Assembly (NCBI GenBank): GCA_964451255.1
Contig: CAYVHL010000016.1
Span: 1 to 17,130 of the forward strand
Reading direction: 5' to 3'
DNA from: JAHBTB01 sp964451255
GTDB lineage: Bacteria > Armatimonadota > Fimbriimonadia > Fimbriimonadales > Fimbriimonadaceae
Length of the DNA: 17,130 nucleotides
Within the stretch, counting starts at the first letter, position 1; each line of letters begins with the position of its first letter. The notes beneath the pieces were generated by a model that saw nothing but the letters and a program-made list of their open reading frames with translations, did not search any database and was not told where the DNA came from. The position numbers were made by a program, and so were the translations under genes. Below are positions 16,172 to 17,130 of this stretch, in pieces.

Positions 16172-16187
16172 CCCGATTTTCGTCGGG
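16172..16187. promoter_or_regulatory. Inverted repeat in the divergent importer / creatininase promoter region
   Basis: CCCGA (16172-16176), six bases, TCGGG (16183-16187) form a perfect short inverted repeat 15 bases upstream of the binding-protein ATG. The placement would suit an operator or an mRNA 5' hairpin for the importer operon. No convincing -35/-10 pair is visible in the 118-base intergenic region on either strand. Confidence 0.25.
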
Positions 16188-16274
16188 TTTGGCTTCATCT
16201 GGCGACCCGCGTGGTGGATTCTCCCGCCCCGCAGTCGGTCAGGACCCAGGCGACAAGCATTCTAAACTGACGCC

Positions 16275-16973
16275 ATGCGCGTCGACCAGTGCCGTTGGCA
16301 AGACATCGAGGACTACCTGAAGACGGACGACCGGTGCGTCGTCCCCCTCGGCTGCACCGAGCAGCACGCCTACCTCAGCCTCGCCACCGACAGCATCCTC
16401 GCGTTCAAGGTCGCGGTCGACGCCGCCGAGCCGCTTGGCGTGCCCGTCTTCCCCGTCCAACCCTACGGGGTCACGCCGACTTTCCTCGCCTATCCGGGCA
16501 CCGTCAGCATCAGCCTCGCCACCTACGGCGCCCTGCTGGTCGATGTCCTGGAGAGCCTCTACGGCCAGGGGTTCAGGCGGTTCCTGTTCGTGAACGGCCA
16601 CGGCGGCAACTCGCCCGCCTCCGCGTTCGTCAACGAATGGGCCGCCGACCAAGAGCCCGGAGTCCACGCGCGCTGGCACGACTGGTGGAACGCCCCCGCC
16701 GTCCAAGCCAAGGTTCACGAACACGGCCCGGACGGCACCCACGCGAACTGGATGGAGGATTTCCCCTGGACGCGCCTGGCCGGCGTGACCCCGCCCGCGG
16801 AGCCCAAGCCGATGGTGGACTATCTGGCCCTACGCGGACGGTCGGCGGTCGAAGTCCGGGAGGGACTCGGCGACGGCTCCTTCGGCGGCGTCTACCGCCG
16901 GTCCGACGAGGCTATGTCCGAGATCTGGCAGGTGGCCGTGGCCGAGACCAGAAGCCTCATCCAAACTCTGTGA
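16275..16973 (+). CDS. Creatininase-family amidohydrolase
   Basis: This 232-residue protein has the creatininase-family metal centre: Glu29 and His31 in CTEQH, Asp39 in LATD, His109 in NGHGGN (107-112), and Glu161 after THANW. The family includes creatinine amidohydrolase, MftE peptidase, riboflavin-pathway formamide hydrolases and IolN, the 3-dehydro-scyllo-inosose ring-opening hydrolase of the Thermotoga inositol pathway. The usual EQHGPHLPL reads EQHAYLSL here, so the substrate pocket differs from the classic form. Next to a sugar importer and a Gfo/Idh dehydrogenase, a C-C or lactone-opening hydrolase like IolN is the most interesting option, but this is inference. The ATG at 16275 has no clear Shine-Dalgarno sequence. 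It is divergent from the importer operon and is followed after about 60 bases by the tandem repeats. Confidence 0.85.
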   Translation: MRVDQCRWQDIEDYLKTDDRCVVPLGCTEQHAYLSLATDSILAFKVAVDAAEPLGVPVFPVQPYGVTPTFLAYPGTVSISLATYGALLVDVLESLYGQGFRRFLFVNGHGGNSPASAFVNEWAADQEPGVHARWHDWWNAPAVQAKVHEHGPDGTHANWMEDFPWTRLAGVTPPAEPKPMVDYLALRGRSAVEVREGLGDGSFGGVYRRSDEAMSEIWQVAVAETRSLIQTL

Positions 16974-17035
16974 ACTTGGGGACACCGCCGGATCGGCACC
17001 CGCCGCCGGGCCCCGTCCACAAGGGTTCTCCAGCC

Positions 17036-17130
17036 GTGGTCAAGAGCTGACCAGGCGTGGTCAAGAGCTGACCAGGCGTGGTCAAGAGTTGACCAGGCGT
17101 GGTCAAGAGCTGACCAGGCGTGGTCAAGAG
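17036..17130. repeat. 21-base tandem repeat array made of inverted half-sites (continues past the window edge)
   Basis: The motif GTGGTCAAGAG recurs at 17036, 17057, 17078, 17099 and 17120, an exact 21-base period, with four full units and part of a fifth before the sequence ends. Each unit is TGGTCA, five bases, TGACCA, then four bases (GGCG), so neighbouring half-sites are always inverted relative to each other. The only difference between copies is a C-to-T at 17089 in the loop, which leaves both half-sites intact. There are no unique spacers, so it is not a CRISPR array. The total size is unknown because the right end is cut. Confidence 0.95.

Noticed and set aside
15494..16270. Long plus-strand open frame (258 codons) antisense to the sugar-binding protein
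   Set aside because: It is the mirror of a clear lipoprotein gene in GC-rich DNA. Its translation is Arg/Ala/Val/Asp-rich with no domain.
17036..17130. CRISPR array
   Set aside because: The units are contiguous 21-base repeats without unique spacers, and no cas genes are present.

Overview
This is a GC-rich bacterial chromosomal window of 17,130 bases that begins inside the 5' end of a 16S rRNA gene on the minus strand and ends inside an array of 21-base tandem repeats. It holds 15 protein genes. There are no transposases, phage genes, tRNAs or CRISPR arrays. The dense overlapping operons, the GTG starts and the weak Shine-Dalgarno sequences suggest an uncultured environmental lineage. The 16S 5' end and the gene mix would fit Armatimonadota (Fimbriimonadia-like), but only about 50 bases of 16S are visible, so that placement is a guess.

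Region 1 (1-3860, minus strand). It contains the 16S rRNA start, a leader of about 200 bases with a strong promoter (TTGACG-18-TATAAT), a rhomboid protease with a C-terminal TPR-like extension, an unrecognised 180-residue protein and a GT39/PMT-type membrane glycosyltransferase.

Region 2 (3985-6747, plus strand). This is a tight three-gene operon: an LpxH-like metallophosphoesterase, a four-helix membrane protein whose C-terminal half resembles the CrtO glycosyl acyltransferase family, and a GT28/MGDG-synthase-type glycosyltransferase. It looks like a glycolipid-making module. A hypothetical four-helix membrane protein (6752-7477, minus) converges on it.

Region 3 (7602-16973). This is a carbohydrate uptake and oxidation locus. 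A plus-strand operon encodes a TPP-dependent 2-oxoacid dehydrogenase E1 alpha and beta, an SDR dehydrogenase, a VOC-fold protein and a Gfo/Idh/MocA dehydrogenase. It collides tail to tail, with a 22-base overlap, with a minus-strand operon encoding an Rbs-type ABC importer (lipoprotein binding protein, double ATPase, permease) and a COG3618-type sugar lactonase. A creatininase-family hydrolase is divergent from the importer. The logical reading is import of a sugar or cyclitol, oxidation to a lactone, lactone hydrolysis, further oxidation, and cleavage or oxidative decarboxylation of a 2-oxo intermediate. The substrate is not evident. No dehydratase, aldolase, E2/E3 or regulator lies in the window, so the pathway is either incomplete here or unusual.

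The window closes with at least four and a half copies of a 21-base repeat built from alternating inverted half-sites (TGGTCA / TGACCA).
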